This document shows positions 35,601-46,621 of a stretch of DNA of 64,000 nucleotides, piece by piece; position 1 is the first letter of the stretch; the number at the start of each line of letters is the position of its first letter. A model generated the notes under the pieces. The model saw only the letters and a program-made list of their open reading frames with translations. It searched no databases and was not told the DNA's origin. Source of the DNA: Clitopilus passeckerianus (Eukaryota > Basidiomycota > Agaricomycetes > Agaricales > Entolomataceae). Made by a program: the position numbers and the translations under genes. The stretch spans positions 1,302,001 through 1,366,000 of the forward strand of contig CALYLX010000142.1 in NCBI GenBank assembly GCA_944990035.1, given 5' to 3'.

Positions 35601-36179
35601 CGCGCATTTGCGCCGCTGAAACAGAGGAATAAGGTTTGCAAACCTAGTAGCAAATGAGGTCTGTCGCATGACCGTCCTCCGTACTAGACATGAACAGTTC
35701 AAATAGATTGGCAACTGTGTAGCGCATGTTCTCCCCCACTGCAAGTCGTCATGTGGCTAATTTACAGCTTGAATCTCAATCGATGACAGGGAATATCTAC
35801 CAGAGGGGGTGACACCCATAGTGTTTGGGCTAGTCCCGATGTCGGAATTCGCCCTCTGCGAACCGTATCGGGTCGATGAATTGGAGAGGAGAGGGTCAGT
35901 GTCTAGCCACTTCGACGCATTAGGCAGTGGCTATCGGCTAGGCAGACGATGCTTCTTCATCGATACATGCCTCTTCTGCCTGCATGATCCACTGTATAGA
36001 TTCTGAAATTACGCAAGGGGTGAGTTCGTTTCAGACGCTGAGAAATCCACTGGCACGACCTCCAAGGGGTAAATCAGTCAAAGGAAAGGGGTAATCAGAG
36101 AAATGAGGATTTAGGAAAAGCTTTACAAAATTATAACAAAAGTTCGTAAGATACCAACGGATAGAGGTTGAATGTGGTT
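32641..36179. other. 3.5-kb region without a recognisable gene
   Basis: Between RPN13 and NSE2 I find only unrelated short open frames on both strands (for example 32903-33307 plus, 33613-33966 minus, 34221-34544 minus, 35809-36006 plus). None resembles a known family or joins into a spliced model. No long direct or terminal inverted repeat was visible by eye. The coding density drops sharply compared with the flanks, so the region may be relics of transposons, a non-coding RNA locus or a fast-evolving gene I cannot resolve. Confidence 0.4.
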
Positions 36180-37427
36180 CTAATCGATGATTTCTTCGGC
36201 TTCCTGTTCCTCACGCTGGTTATTACGGCGTTGCCAAGCTTTGACCCGTTTTGCGAGATCTTTATCTGGTTGGAGATTACGTTGGTAGAAGGATTTGGTA
36301 CAGCCGGAGGTCGGGCATTTGACTGCTGCGCTAGCGTATTTGAAGGTTGAGAAGATCGCTTCTTTAGAGAATGAATGTCCGCAGACATTCCTACGAATCA
36401 TGCCGGGTGTTGATATCGCGGGAAAAGGAAGGGAAACAGACAAACTCACGAGGTAACAGGCTCAACCAGCGGGGTGAGCGTAATGGGACATGTGTATGTC
36501 TGTACCGTCCCACCTATCTCTAATTCGTCGTCGTCGCTGTCGTCACCATCCTCTATTAAATGAACTGATGTTAGAGAGGTCGTTGTATTTGATAGGCCGT
36601 CTCACCCTTCGGTATGAACTCCCCAATTGGGGGAGGTGCTTTTCCAGGGTGTTGTACCTCCTGTTGGATAGTGAAATAAAGTCAGGGTACGACGTACTAC
36701 CCACTTACATAAATATTGTGCTTGAATGAGGTATACTCCTTGCTCTTAGTGTACTTCTGGCGGGAGGTCTTCTCGGAATACTCTTTCATGATGCCTTTCA
36801 CCCCTTCCTCGTAGATATCGAGAGCCTGTCCTGCAGCGATATCAATACCTCAGAAGCAAGGGTGCATTTTAGTAAAACCCTACGATTTCTTCGCCTCTTG
36901 CAACCCTTTGAGCTATATCATCCAGGGTCGTCTCATGTGCAAGCATTTCTGCGCTAATGTCGATGAGATTCCTCATTATTTTGTCAAGTTCCACTAGCCC
37001 CTGTGGAGCTACATGAACACACTTTATAACGCAGTTTGAGCAACAGTACCTTTTCAGCCTCATCTCCGTCTGCGGCATCTGCCAGAGCCACGGCAACATC
37101 GCCTACTACTCTCCAGTTTGGTCGGATTTGCTTCTCCATTTGATTCCAGTCCTTTCCAATGCCATGTAGTTTGGTATGATCCTCCTTCCTCAGAGGTTGA
37201 TCCACAAAGTTTTCTACGTCAATCCTCTCAGAGTCGTCATATTCTTCGCCCTCCTGGTCGTTTTCTGCATTCCTTTCAGATCGTCGAGACGCGTTTTTGG
37301 ACTTCGAGACTCCATTAGTAACACGACGGCGGGAAGGTGCCAGTTCAGAGGTCGTATTTTCACTGGGTTGATGTATATCTTCCTCGCTGTCAGAAGCGAC
37401 CTGTTGTCGTGCAGACCTCCTTGCCAT
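36180..37427 (-). CDS. NSE2: E3 SUMO ligase subunit NSE2/MMS21 of the SMC5/6 complex
   Basis: Six exons (37427-37050, 37000-36884, 36825-36709, 36660-36606, 36552-36450, 36390-36180) give 326 residues. The SP-RING at residues about 230-300 shows the zinc ligands: [22 protein letters not shown] and then KCPTSGC. A helical N-half ([32 protein letters not shown]) is the SMC5-binding arm. The first 75 residues are charged and disordered. The complex repairs DNA and resolves recombination intermediates, and this subunit attaches SUMO. The acceptor of intron 2 is GGACAG at 36826: nearer AGs shift the frame, while this one joins GEEI to ALDIYEEG. The gene is head to head with the uS12m gene across only 96 bp. 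Confidence 0.92.
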
Positions 37428-37523
37428 GCTTAGTGAATGTAGCGAGTACAAAGGACGCGTTCTGGTCAACAATGAACGCGCTCAATTATGAGCTGACATA
37501 ATCGCGCTGACATAATCGCGACC

Positions 37524-38175
37524 ATGAATTTCCAGCTGTCACGGTCAACATGGGCCACAACCGCTGCAATGTTCTCGACGTTCCGGGCTGGGCTCCGACT
37601 AACATGGGCGGCACCAACCATTGCAAGACCTTTGCATAAAGCAGGAAGTCCTCTAGAGCTACTCCGCTCATTCCACGCGACACCTTCGACGTGGGTTACC
37701 ATGAACCAAGCTATGCGCCGGAAGAAGCCACAGAAAATCATCAAGAGCAAGTCCCCACTTCTCGAGAACTCACCCCAGAGAAAGGGCGTCTGCTCGGCAA
37801 TCTTCATAGCTAAACCCAAGAAGCCCAATTCTGCCAAACGTAAAGTTGCTCGTGTGAAGTTGACGTCTGGAAAGACCTTGCAAGCATACATTCAGGGTGA
37901 AGGCCATAACCTTCAGGAGCACAGTGTCGTCCTGATTCGTGGTGGGCGTGCTCAAGATCTTCCCGGTGTTGGGTAAGTGCTATTCAACATTTTATGAGCC
38001 ATCCGTCTATACAGCCTTTCCAGTTACAAGGTCGTGCGAGGCGCTTTGGACTTTGGTGGTGTAATTAACCGTGCTACGGCCCGTAGTCGATATGGGTATG
38101 TTTGCTTTATTTCAATTAGCGGGATAGCGCGAGTTCTGACCCCCAATTTGCAGAGCCAAGAAGCCTAAAAAGTAA
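37524..38175 (+). CDS. Mitochondrial small ribosomal subunit protein uS12m
   Basis: Three exons (37524-37972, 38024-38095, 38154-38175) give 180 residues. About 60 residues of presequence rich in Arg, Ser and Thr precede the S12 body. This contains [33 protein letters not shown] (given here in part: [17 protein letters not shown]) and the decoding-centre loop [20 protein letters not shown], then [17 protein letters not shown]. The conserved PNSA and GGR segments contact the A site. In-frame ATGs at 37524 and 37569 are both possible starts, since each leaves a plausible presequence. The protein acts in the mitochondrial ribosome. Confidence 0.93.
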
Positions 38176-38292
38176 TCGAGATGCCTCGTATACTAGTCGT
38201 GATGTAATTGTTTCCCTAAACTACATATTAATGTCCCACTATATCCAGAATATTACCACAGAAACATCAGCATAAGAACAAGATAGCTATAG

Positions 38293-41200
38293 CTATTCCT
38301 TAATCAAATTTCCGATCTCTCTTAACTTGGTTTCCCTTTCCCCCTCCGACCTAACTATTCGCTCTATCTCGCAATTAAGTGCCCAGCACCATGCATCTCG
38401 CTCGAGCTTACTCCTTGTGCGAAAAACCAGCACCTTTTTCTTGGATGACAGCATGGGTAAAGGCTTTGAGGAGGGTGAGGTAGGGTCCACTGCTGTTGCC
38501 TGCATAGGCATCGACTTCTGTGGGTGGTACCAGACCATAAAAAGGGTATCTTCTTCTGGGTCATCTGCTTCCAGGCCGTCTTGGTATCGCCGAGGAGCAG
38601 AGGAGGCAGAAGCAACATATTGTCCCTTTGGCAGGGATATAGCCGCGAGATAACCGGAGCAGACATAAGCGTCCAAGAGGGGGGTTTTCTTGTGCATAAC
38701 GAGGTGGAGGGCAGAATTGGGAGTGATCCGGAATCGAATCAAGTGGCCATTGGTGAGAATGAGCTGCACGAGCCTATTCATACCGGGCTTAACAACGTAA
38801 GGTAACCATGAATTATCCGTGAACGTACTTGAATTGCCCATATAACCCCTTTCTCACATAGATCTTGCTTCCCTTGAGGACAGATTTACACCCATTAAGG
38901 ATACACCAATTGAAGAGTGAACCCAATGCCGGCAATGGATCTGAGGCGCTGGGAGGTGGCTCAGGAGCGTATTCGACATCTCGATGGACTCGTGTCGGTG
39001 GTGTGAGTCTCGGGCGTCTTGTCCGCGCAAGTTCCATCTCTTCTTTTGTGTCAACCTGGTGCCTATGTTTCCAGTACAACACCAGGGCGCGTAATCGCTC
39101 GATCCATTCAATAGCCACATGGCATGAATGAGCCTGAGGGCAAGTTGTCAATACTAACAACAGTTAACTACATAATTACGACACTCACTTCAAATCGGAC
39201 GACGTTGCCAGAAGTCAGCAACAGTTCAAACGATCGTCGTAACCTCAGCTGACTCTTCTCTTGGCTCTGGCCCAGGCCCTCATCGCCACCTGCATCCTCT
39301 TCATCAGCTTGCGTCCGTTCTTCCGGTTGCGACCATATACCGAACAGAATGTCGTTGTCATTTGTTTCGAGTTCATGATGCTTAGCTTGAGGCACGTGGT
39401 GGAAGGCTCGTCTGATGACGAGGATGCTTCGCAGGTCATTGACACCGGACGCGTGCAGTATCTGCATGGATCCTCGTTGAACTTCCGATCGACGTAACTC
39501 TTGTGCGTAGTCCTCTAAGTTTCCAAACGCAGGCGCCAAACCGGGTGGTGATGGCGGATATGCATGCTGTGGAGTCGATATAAACAGATTCCCATCATGA
39601 GTTGATAGGTACAAGGACTGTTTCATTTGCGTATTGGGTTTAATACGCTCCAGGAATCCTTCAATCGCCGGTGGCTCATGTAGTCGGTTGCCATTCTTCA
39701 AATGCAGATAAGCTGGTGCATGTTCTGCCAGCCGCATCTCTAGCACGGCAGCATTAATCGACTGGAGAAGAGGTTTAGAGAAGCTTCGCGTCAGAATGTG
39801 GCGACTGACCTGTTTCGTCGCTAATCCACAGAGAACAGCCCATCGCCTAGCTTTTCCTTCAATATCTTCATCCAACCATATCCAATCAAGGGTTGTACCG
39901 GATCTCCAAGCGAGCTGAAGGGAGTGATCCTCAACCAGATTGCGCTCGATCATATTCTTCCATTCGGGAACAGAACGCAGCACGTCCGTGCATAGTGCAA
40001 CAACATTTTCACGGGTGAAAATTTTGTATAAGGAGTCGTAGGCCATAACTGGCACATCGATCTTGACCTTCGTGTTCAAGCGGGGGTTCCAAACGTCAAC
40101 GTTATCAGGACATTCTCCGCCCAAGTGGCGCCTGGATATCAAATAAGCGCAAGGAACGGGCTTTAGCTTCCCTCATACCATAAGAACCAGATCCAATCCC
40201 ATGCCCTTGATCTACTCTTGACTTTGAAAATGAAAATATTTGTTCCTTGGGATTCCCGTCGAAAGAACCACCGTGACTTATTTTCGTCAAGCGTGCGTTT
40301 GGTTGGGGGACATGTCACACAGAAGGTGAGATCCACAAATGAGTACAGCGACATGTGGGTTTTTGACGAGTTGAGGGGTATAACAAAAGCAAGGTCTTTA
40401 TGCCCAACCAACCATTCCTTCCCTGGTAGCCTCTGGAATGTGTAATCAGTGACTATCCATGAAAGCACGCGGAAAGCGTTACATGATCTTTGTATAGCTC
40501 AATTCGGTCCTTACGCCAGGCAACAAGGTATTCTGCAAAGTCTGCATCTTCTAGATTCCTCGTCGTACGATTTATCCCCTCGTCGAACTGTGGATTGATA
40601 GCATCAGACTCGCTGTAGCAAGTTCGAACGAGCATCCTGTCTGCCTGCGTTTCAGTAAATTATATTCAACAGGTATAAAACTTGAAAATACCTCTCATAA
40701 ATGCGTCACCCCAGTCGAGATCTGCCGTAGATGAACGATCTAAGCGAGCTTCAGCAGCTCCTGCGCTTGTGGCTTCTACCTCGCTACCTGTACGTTGCAG
40801 GACTTCGGAGGGTGGGGCAGGCGCAGGATCATCATGCGAGACTGTATCTTCCTCTGCATAATGAACCTGCCGCCCCTTGCCTCTGGCCTTCAAAAGCTTC
40901 CCGTCACTAAGGGCAGAAGTAGATGGTCTGCTGATTGGTGGCCGCAAGAAAGATTCAGTCTTTGCTTTGGGTACTAGTAGTTCACGCTGAGGGCGGAGCA
41001 GGGATGTAGTGGAGCCATTGCGGTCTGAGTGATCTGCAGACCGAGTATCCGATATGGTTGAAAGCCCAGCTTCATTCGCCTGGCCGTTGGTAGAATGTTC
41101 CGAAGGTGCCGTAACATAGGTGGCAGTCGTGAAGGCTGAATGAGCCGTCCTAGATGCAACGCCGCTAGAGTATGATGGATGAAGCGGGGGCCGTTGGGTA

Positions 41201-41856
41201 GAATGGCTTGTGCGACTGCTGAGAGATGGCCTGCCAGTGGTATCGCACTCTGAGCCGTCCAGGACATTTACCCCAAGAAAAGCTCCAATCTCGAAGCTCC
41301 CGCCCACCCACTTACTGGTTGGCCCTTTATTCCCGTCCTTCTTTCTGCGGTGTTTGATAATTCTAGCCCATTCGCTGTCTTTCCAGCGTTGGACCATCTC
41401 GTCAACTAGATTCTGCTCTTCTGCCTGCCCCCATTCTGCCGCATTTCCACCTCTCCGGATAAAGATACTGAAAGCGTTGAGCTTGATGGCGTCTGAGATG
41501 TCGTCGTCATCGTCCCGAGAGGAATCGTTGGTTGATGAGCGTAAAGGAAGTCGATGCTTCTTCTTGACATTTGCTTCCGTCTGGGAGAAGACTTTCTCTG
41601 GCATGGGGCCTACGAATACACGCTTATGAGCATGCTGGGCTTTCAGTGGAACGTCTGGGGAGCTAACAGCAATGGAAGGAGGAACCCGAAACTCCATGAG
41701 GGCTAAGCGTTGAGCGATGGCGGGCACATTAGAGGAATGATGACACCAGCGCGGTGAGCTCAAGGCACTCCCCAATCCCGAAGTATCCCCATTCGGGGAC
41801 ATCTCTTGGTTCTCCAAATCCTCGAGTCCTCTGCTCAAATATACATATTCTAACAC
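38293..41856 (-). CDS. SPO71/Mug56-like PH-domain protein
   Basis: Seven exons (41856-40692, 40640-40483, 40432-40179, 40131-39810, 39761-39189, 39133-38829, 38773-38293) give 1085 residues. The N-terminal 390 residues are mostly disordered, apart from a conserved block FSIFIRRGGNAAEWG to WKDSEWARIIKHRRKK. A PH module follows (RKDRIELYKDH, GHKDLAFVIPLNSSKTHMSL, FRRESQGTNIFIFKVKSRS). Two further PH-like segments lie near 680-860 and 950-1070, the last ending VFRTRSKLERDAWCWALNCE. In yeasts the homologues SPO71 and Mug56 act at the forespore membrane and guide VPS13-dependent lipid supply. A role in membrane growth is inferred; sporulation is not proven for mushrooms. The start ATG is uncertain by about 20 residues. 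Confidence 0.8.
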
Positions 41857-41956
41857 TACAATAAATACGCTATCCTTTCAGCCAATAGAAAACTACATGA
41901 TCATATATGATAAAGTTAGTGGTCACTTGATACCGAATCCAAATCGTTTTTTGCCC

Positions 41957-43653
41957 TCAAGCCTCGGGCTTTTGGGACTGGGCTGCCTCACTGCCTTTTC
42001 CCATCAACGCATGGGATTCCTGCACAAATTGTTCAGCCTCTTTCCTATCAAACCTGGAGAAGAAAAGTTAATACGGCGGGTAAGCTTTCCACAAGTGCTA
42101 TAACCTACGCGATCTTTGATCCTTTCGTGTGCATGTCAGGCTCGCGAAGAGCGAACGGGTTGACATCCGTCGCGGGATTGAGGTTCGCCATACTGTGATT
42201 GACAAACCTGTGTGTGGATTCGTCTGATCGAACAGCATATATCACGTCAAGAAGTTTGGCGTCTGGTGCAAGCCTCCAGTAGTCGATTGCAATCTCTGGG
42301 GCAGGTTCGTTGGCCCTGGCAGGGTGTGTTAGATTAACTGTCGATGTTCCATGGAATATAAGCTCACCACTCAGGGATACGACCTGCTTCCATATCTTCG
42401 ATGCAGATAGTACTATCACAAAGATTAGGAACAAGATCGTATGAACTCTTGGTGCAGACTTACTATGTTCGAACAGCCTCCTCTTCGAGATAACCGACGA
42501 ATCGGTGACAAATTCGGGGTGAGATTATGTATGCGAGGACTGAGAAAGAGTCAATATACAATCAATACACGGAGTAGGACAACACTCTGACGCACAAAAC
42601 AAGTTATAGAAGACTCCCTGAGCCCCGAGAACGACTGCCCTGAAGAATATTGAGGGCTTTCGAAGGGTCATGAATGTCCTTGTATTTCAGTTAGCTGATG
42701 GATGCTGGGGGGGAATCGAGAACATTTCGAGCTTACATCAAGTGCATGCGCTCATTCTCAGCTTCCTCCAGACACGTGTGGATCCTAGTTAATCAGAGAT
42801 TCAGCAAGGGTGATCCGGTATAACACATAGGCTGCGTCTTACCATCCACTATCCCGGCGCTACGGCAACACAATTCAGTCAACAGACATCGAAGAGAGAT
42901 TGGGCAAACATTACTCACCATGAGCCGTAAGCTAGTGAGATGACGCAGCGTTGCGGCCACCATTCCCGGCACTCCAGCAATGGTTTCAAGGAACAAAATG
43001 CGCTATGAAGAGTGGTCAGAGCTTGATCTTGAACACATTCGATGGGCTCACGTTTAGCCACTGATGAGGATCGAGAATGTACCCCTGCTTTCGAAGTTCT
43101 TCGATCGACATGGTAGTATTCTCTGGTATTGGTTTGTGCTTGTATCCCGACACTAGGTCGAACATCTTTCTGGCAAGCCGAACCATTCCATAGGCAACTT
43201 TATCCGACCATTGTTTCGTTTCTCGGTGGAGGACCTAAGAGAAGTATGTGTCAACTTTATACCCTTCCGTCAAACCAAGTTGCGTTACCTCAACCGATCT
43301 TAGCTCCTCCTGTGTGTAAACAGGGTGGAAAAGGACCCAATCTCCACGGACAAGAGTCGGCGGAGTTTGATTCACGTTATCCGGCTGGGGAGTTTGGACA
43401 CGTATGTCCTCTGAATTGGACTGTAAGTTGTGGTCAATAACGCGTAAATGAAGAGGAACTCACTGATATGTGGGGTAGTGGACTCTGCCTGAGCAGTTCT
43501 GCTGGTGAGACTGTCACGATTGATAGAACTGGTACCGATCAGTCTTGAGCCTGAGTACGCCCATGGTCGTACAAGGGGCACAGGCCACAGATGAGTAATT
43601 GCACTACGATACGAAGCCGTAGCGGCGCTAGAGCAAAGAGTAGATCTGAGCAT
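41957..43653 (-). CDS. AOX: Mitochondrial alternative oxidase
   Basis: Eleven exons give 383 residues: 43653-43464, 43410-43289, 43234-43052, 43002-42919, 42859-42843, 42784-42737, 42678-42596, 42539-42464, 42412-42368, 42315-42109, 42053-41957. The enzyme oxidises ubiquinol with oxygen at the inner membrane, bypassing complexes III and IV. Di-iron ligands are seen in [31 protein letters not shown] and [29 protein letters not shown] is typical of fungal AOX. The first 60 residues are an Arg/Ser presequence. Exon 5 is 17 bases. Start 43653 is chosen because it begins the presequence; an ATG at 43758 in the same frame adds a less typical extension. Confidence 0.94.
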
Positions 43654-44365
43654 TTGGATTTGGAGCTGTTGTTGATGCTTATTCTGGCGTTTGACTTGAG
43701 TTATTATATCCTTCTTCAACTCCCGAAAGGACCCGAAAGCGGTCATAAAGCCGTGCAATACACTCCGTGTGCGACCGAGGCCGAGTCACGTCGCTGCTAA
43801 ACACTGTACGAGCTTTTCTACGTCAATGTGAAGTTCTTAACTTGACACAAGTGTCCTCTTCGACGACATCCTCGACACTCGCATACTGAACCTGAGCTTG
43901 CCAACCGAAGGCGGATTCTGGCCAATCAAATCTCGTAGCTTACGTAGGCAAAAGGAATATTGCCTTTTCTGGACAGGAAACAACCAATCGGGTTTACGAT
44001 GATGTCAAATGTGCCTGATCTGTTGATAAGCGATCAGGCGAAGGATACCAACATAAAGCAACACAGGATGGAGGTCAATCGCCATCCCGAAGATCTAAGG
44101 GTGCTTGATTAACGGTGCCAGATCCATAGTATAGACACTAGAAAACCAAGATGAGACTCAAAAGGAAAGGTAAGAACCGCCGCGGGCCAGGGTGCTTGCG
44201 AGTAACTCAGCGCCATGGGATAAAGTCCTCTCCGAAGAGCCACTCGCGTGATACTTTCCCTCGCCAATCCAAACGCCATGATATTAAAAGATGGGTTCGT
44301 CGAGCAGATGAACAGGAATCTGCGCCGATTGGCGGAGGAATGACAACGTGTTTCAAATAGAATAG
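43654..44365. other. AOX upstream region
   Basis: No gene is supported. ATTGG/CCAAT-type words occur at about 43921-43927 and 43983-43989 on both strands. A basic open frame at 44151-44360 (plus) has no family resemblance. Confidence 0.4.
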
Positions 44366-44647
44366 CTAGAAAGAGGGTACAAAGGCAAAACCGAAGGCCA
44401 AATATCGATCGATAATCACAAGTCTAGTGCCTGCGTTATCAGTAACATTTAATTCTAGGCGTCGGATGACCATTCCGCTCCCTCCTTCCTCCTCAGTGTA
44501 ACGGGTCAGAGTTCCGGATGTGGGCCGCTCAATCTTCTTCCATCCCTCTGAACACGAGGCGTAGATCTTAAACGCCAAACCTCTGGCATCCGCAGCTGTC
44601 GATTCAGGCCACAGTGAACGTGTCCACTTGCCTGATACAGCTTGCAC
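44366..44647 (-). pseudogene. Coding-like fragment, unrecognised
   Basis: A 93-codon minus-strand frame with coding-like composition (KWTRSLWPESTAADARGLAF, then RRLELNVTDNAGTRLVIIDR). I find no start context or upstream exon that joins it cleanly: a stop lies just ahead of the frame. It could be the last exon of a neighbour or a relic. No function can be given. Confidence 0.25.
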
Positions 44648-44770
44648 ATCACTCCGGAAACATCAAAATATATCTTTGAAGCCTTAGGTTAAAATATTAG
44701 TTTAGTTCTTATTCAAGCTTTAAGATGCAGAAATGCAAACGTAAGGGTATATACGACTCGGAGGACATGG

Positions 44771-45390
44771 CTAGGCAGCTGTGATCGAGGCCGGGGGAAC
44801 GAACCGGTATTTATCCCTTTTAACCTCTTTGACATGTTTCCTCGGTCCAAATTCATTAATTGGAGGCATTGACCGAATGCTGCAGCGACCGCCGTCATCG
44901 TTTCCACGATTTGTATGCTCTGGCAGACTGCGAGCCAAGTCAAGGATCTGTGGGTTAATTCCAAAAGCAAACTAGTCAAATATCTGAATAACGGAAGAAC
45001 AACGGTAATTTTCGTCATTTAATAGTCTTAGATGAATGCGAGTATCGGGTGACCAACCTTTCTAATTTCGCTCCGTCCTTATCGCAGACCCAGTTCTCAG
45101 GTACTCTGACGAGAGCGTGACCCGTATTTAATGATACTTGGAGCTATTGGTGGTTGACAAGTATTTGTTAGAATATTTCTTGCCACTGGAAGCCCAAGGG
45201 CAGCCACGAGGCCACAATGCATGCAAGAGATGCATGCATGTTTCGTCGGCAGCATCATCTTCAATAGCTGAAACGTGTTGCGCCAAAGTGGACATAGTGG
45301 GCAACATTCTCTTTGGATGAACAAGATATCGAGCGGCCGCCCAGCGCCAGAGCAGCTCCAGGTTCGAGTCACCTGTAGTCCGTAATCGTT
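44771..45390 (-). CDS. Unrecognised multi-exon gene or remnant, C-terminal part
   Basis: Three segments read as coding and join in phase: one ending at 45159, then 45105-45054, then 44971-44771 with the stop. The first begins after about 45390 and reads NLELLWRWAAARYLVHPKR and TLAQHVSAIEDDAADETCMH. The second reads VPENWVCDKDGAKLER. The third holds FGINPQILDLARSLPEHTN and ends KRDKYRFVPPASITAA. Introns of 53 and 82 bp are implied. The composition is that of a soluble acidic protein, but I recognise no family. The 5' exons could not be fixed, so this may be a fast-evolving gene or a decaying one. Confidence 0.35.
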
Positions 45391-45829
45391 GGAATTGGAT
45401 CGGGAGTAAGGTTCAAGTTCTGTCCAACGATTCGAGATCTAGGGACCTAGTCTTGGCTACGTTCAGTAGAATGGAGGTCACGATCCTGCCTCGTTTTGAT
45501 GGAGATCGTGAAATGAAGTTTGTGGATCATTCATGCATGTCCTAGTACCGTTAACTGACCCCGAGGTGTCGACGACAGTCGGCTGATTCATGGACGCATG
45601 GGGTACCGGAGCGTAAGAGGTTTGCAGGCCGAAAAACATCAGGGCGGATGGGTCACGTTCACCGGCGTGTATCAGCCCTTATCAACGAGTAAGGCAGGCT
45701 GACAAAATGACAAGATTTCTAGAAGAAGCGTAGGAGGAAGGAGGTAAAAGAAGTCCAGGTGTCGCGGCATTTCGCTCCTACAATCGTGGGGAGTAGAATG
45801 AACCGAATCCCCAGTTGGCGAAACGATCT

Positions 45830-46324
45830 CTACAACGTGGAGTGAGCCAGTGGATTGTCCACGAACTGGTCGATGTCATAGACCAGTTCATGTGTTCCGT
45901 CGTAAGCCGGGGCTAGGAATGGAAGCTATGAATTGCCAACGCTGAGGAGTGTTGCGCTTAACTCACCATCGATAGGACCTGGCGGGTCAAATATGTCAGT
46001 TTCTGGAAGGTGTAACTCATATCCGAGAGAGATCGAAAAAGTAGGCTCGGCTCGACTGGAAGGAATGAGCAGTGGAAGGTTATGAAGTTCAATTACGCAG
46101 TGATCCTCCAAGCAGGGATTAGCGCCACAAATTGAAGACACGGACCCGATCCCTGTAACTTTCTGGTAGATTGGCTCGAAAGCGGGAGAACCTAGAGAAG
46201 CTTGTAGAATGTTACTGAAATACAGCCTCATGGGGTTTCGAGCACCAAAAAATCGCGGTGCCAGCTGTCTTTTCCGGCATTGTATGTAGATACCAAGTAC
46301 TGTAGACCAGGCACAACCAGACAA
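45830..46324 (-). CDS. Unrecognised coding-like segment, 3' part
   Basis: A long minus-strand frame reads GSPAFEPIYQKVTGIGSVSS and LGYELHLPETDIFDPPGPID. It then splices from 45967 to 45912 in phase to APAYDGTHELVYDIDQFVDN and a stop at 45830. The intron (54 bp) has a GTGAGT donor. The upstream part is unresolved because two frames are open around 46230-46330. I recognise no family. It may be a separate gene from the one ending at 44771 or the 5' half of the same gene. Confidence 0.35.
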
Positions 46325-46621
46325 AGCATGTTGTTAGCAGACAGCGTCAATGGTTGTAGGCCTGGAGCTGTTCTTGTCGACAGTTTCTGGCCAAAAAAAA
46401 TAAAAAGACAGATAGCCGATCCTGACAAAATGGGACAACGGAATAGGAGGATTGATCCCAATTGGGTAATCTCGCGTCGAAGCCAACAAAAACCGAACTA
46501 CAAACCTTATAAGCCTCCAGCCTGCACGGCTCCCTGATTTCTTTCCGTTGACTCCTCCGATTCTTTTCTTCAATCTGTATCGTTCAAAAGAGTTCGTAGC
46601 TCACTGCTTGCAGGCTGGCTC

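Noticed and set aside
36825..36884. Apparent frame break or GC-AG intron in NSE2
   Set aside because: The acceptor GGACAG at 36826, a few bases beyond the first candidate, joins GEEI to ALDIYEEG in phase with a normal GT donor.
44713..45018. Alternative hydrophobic frame over the last exon of the unrecognised gene
   Set aside because: Open for 101 codons, but it lacks coding-like composition. The overlapping frame ending KRDKYRFVPPASITAA is more plausible.
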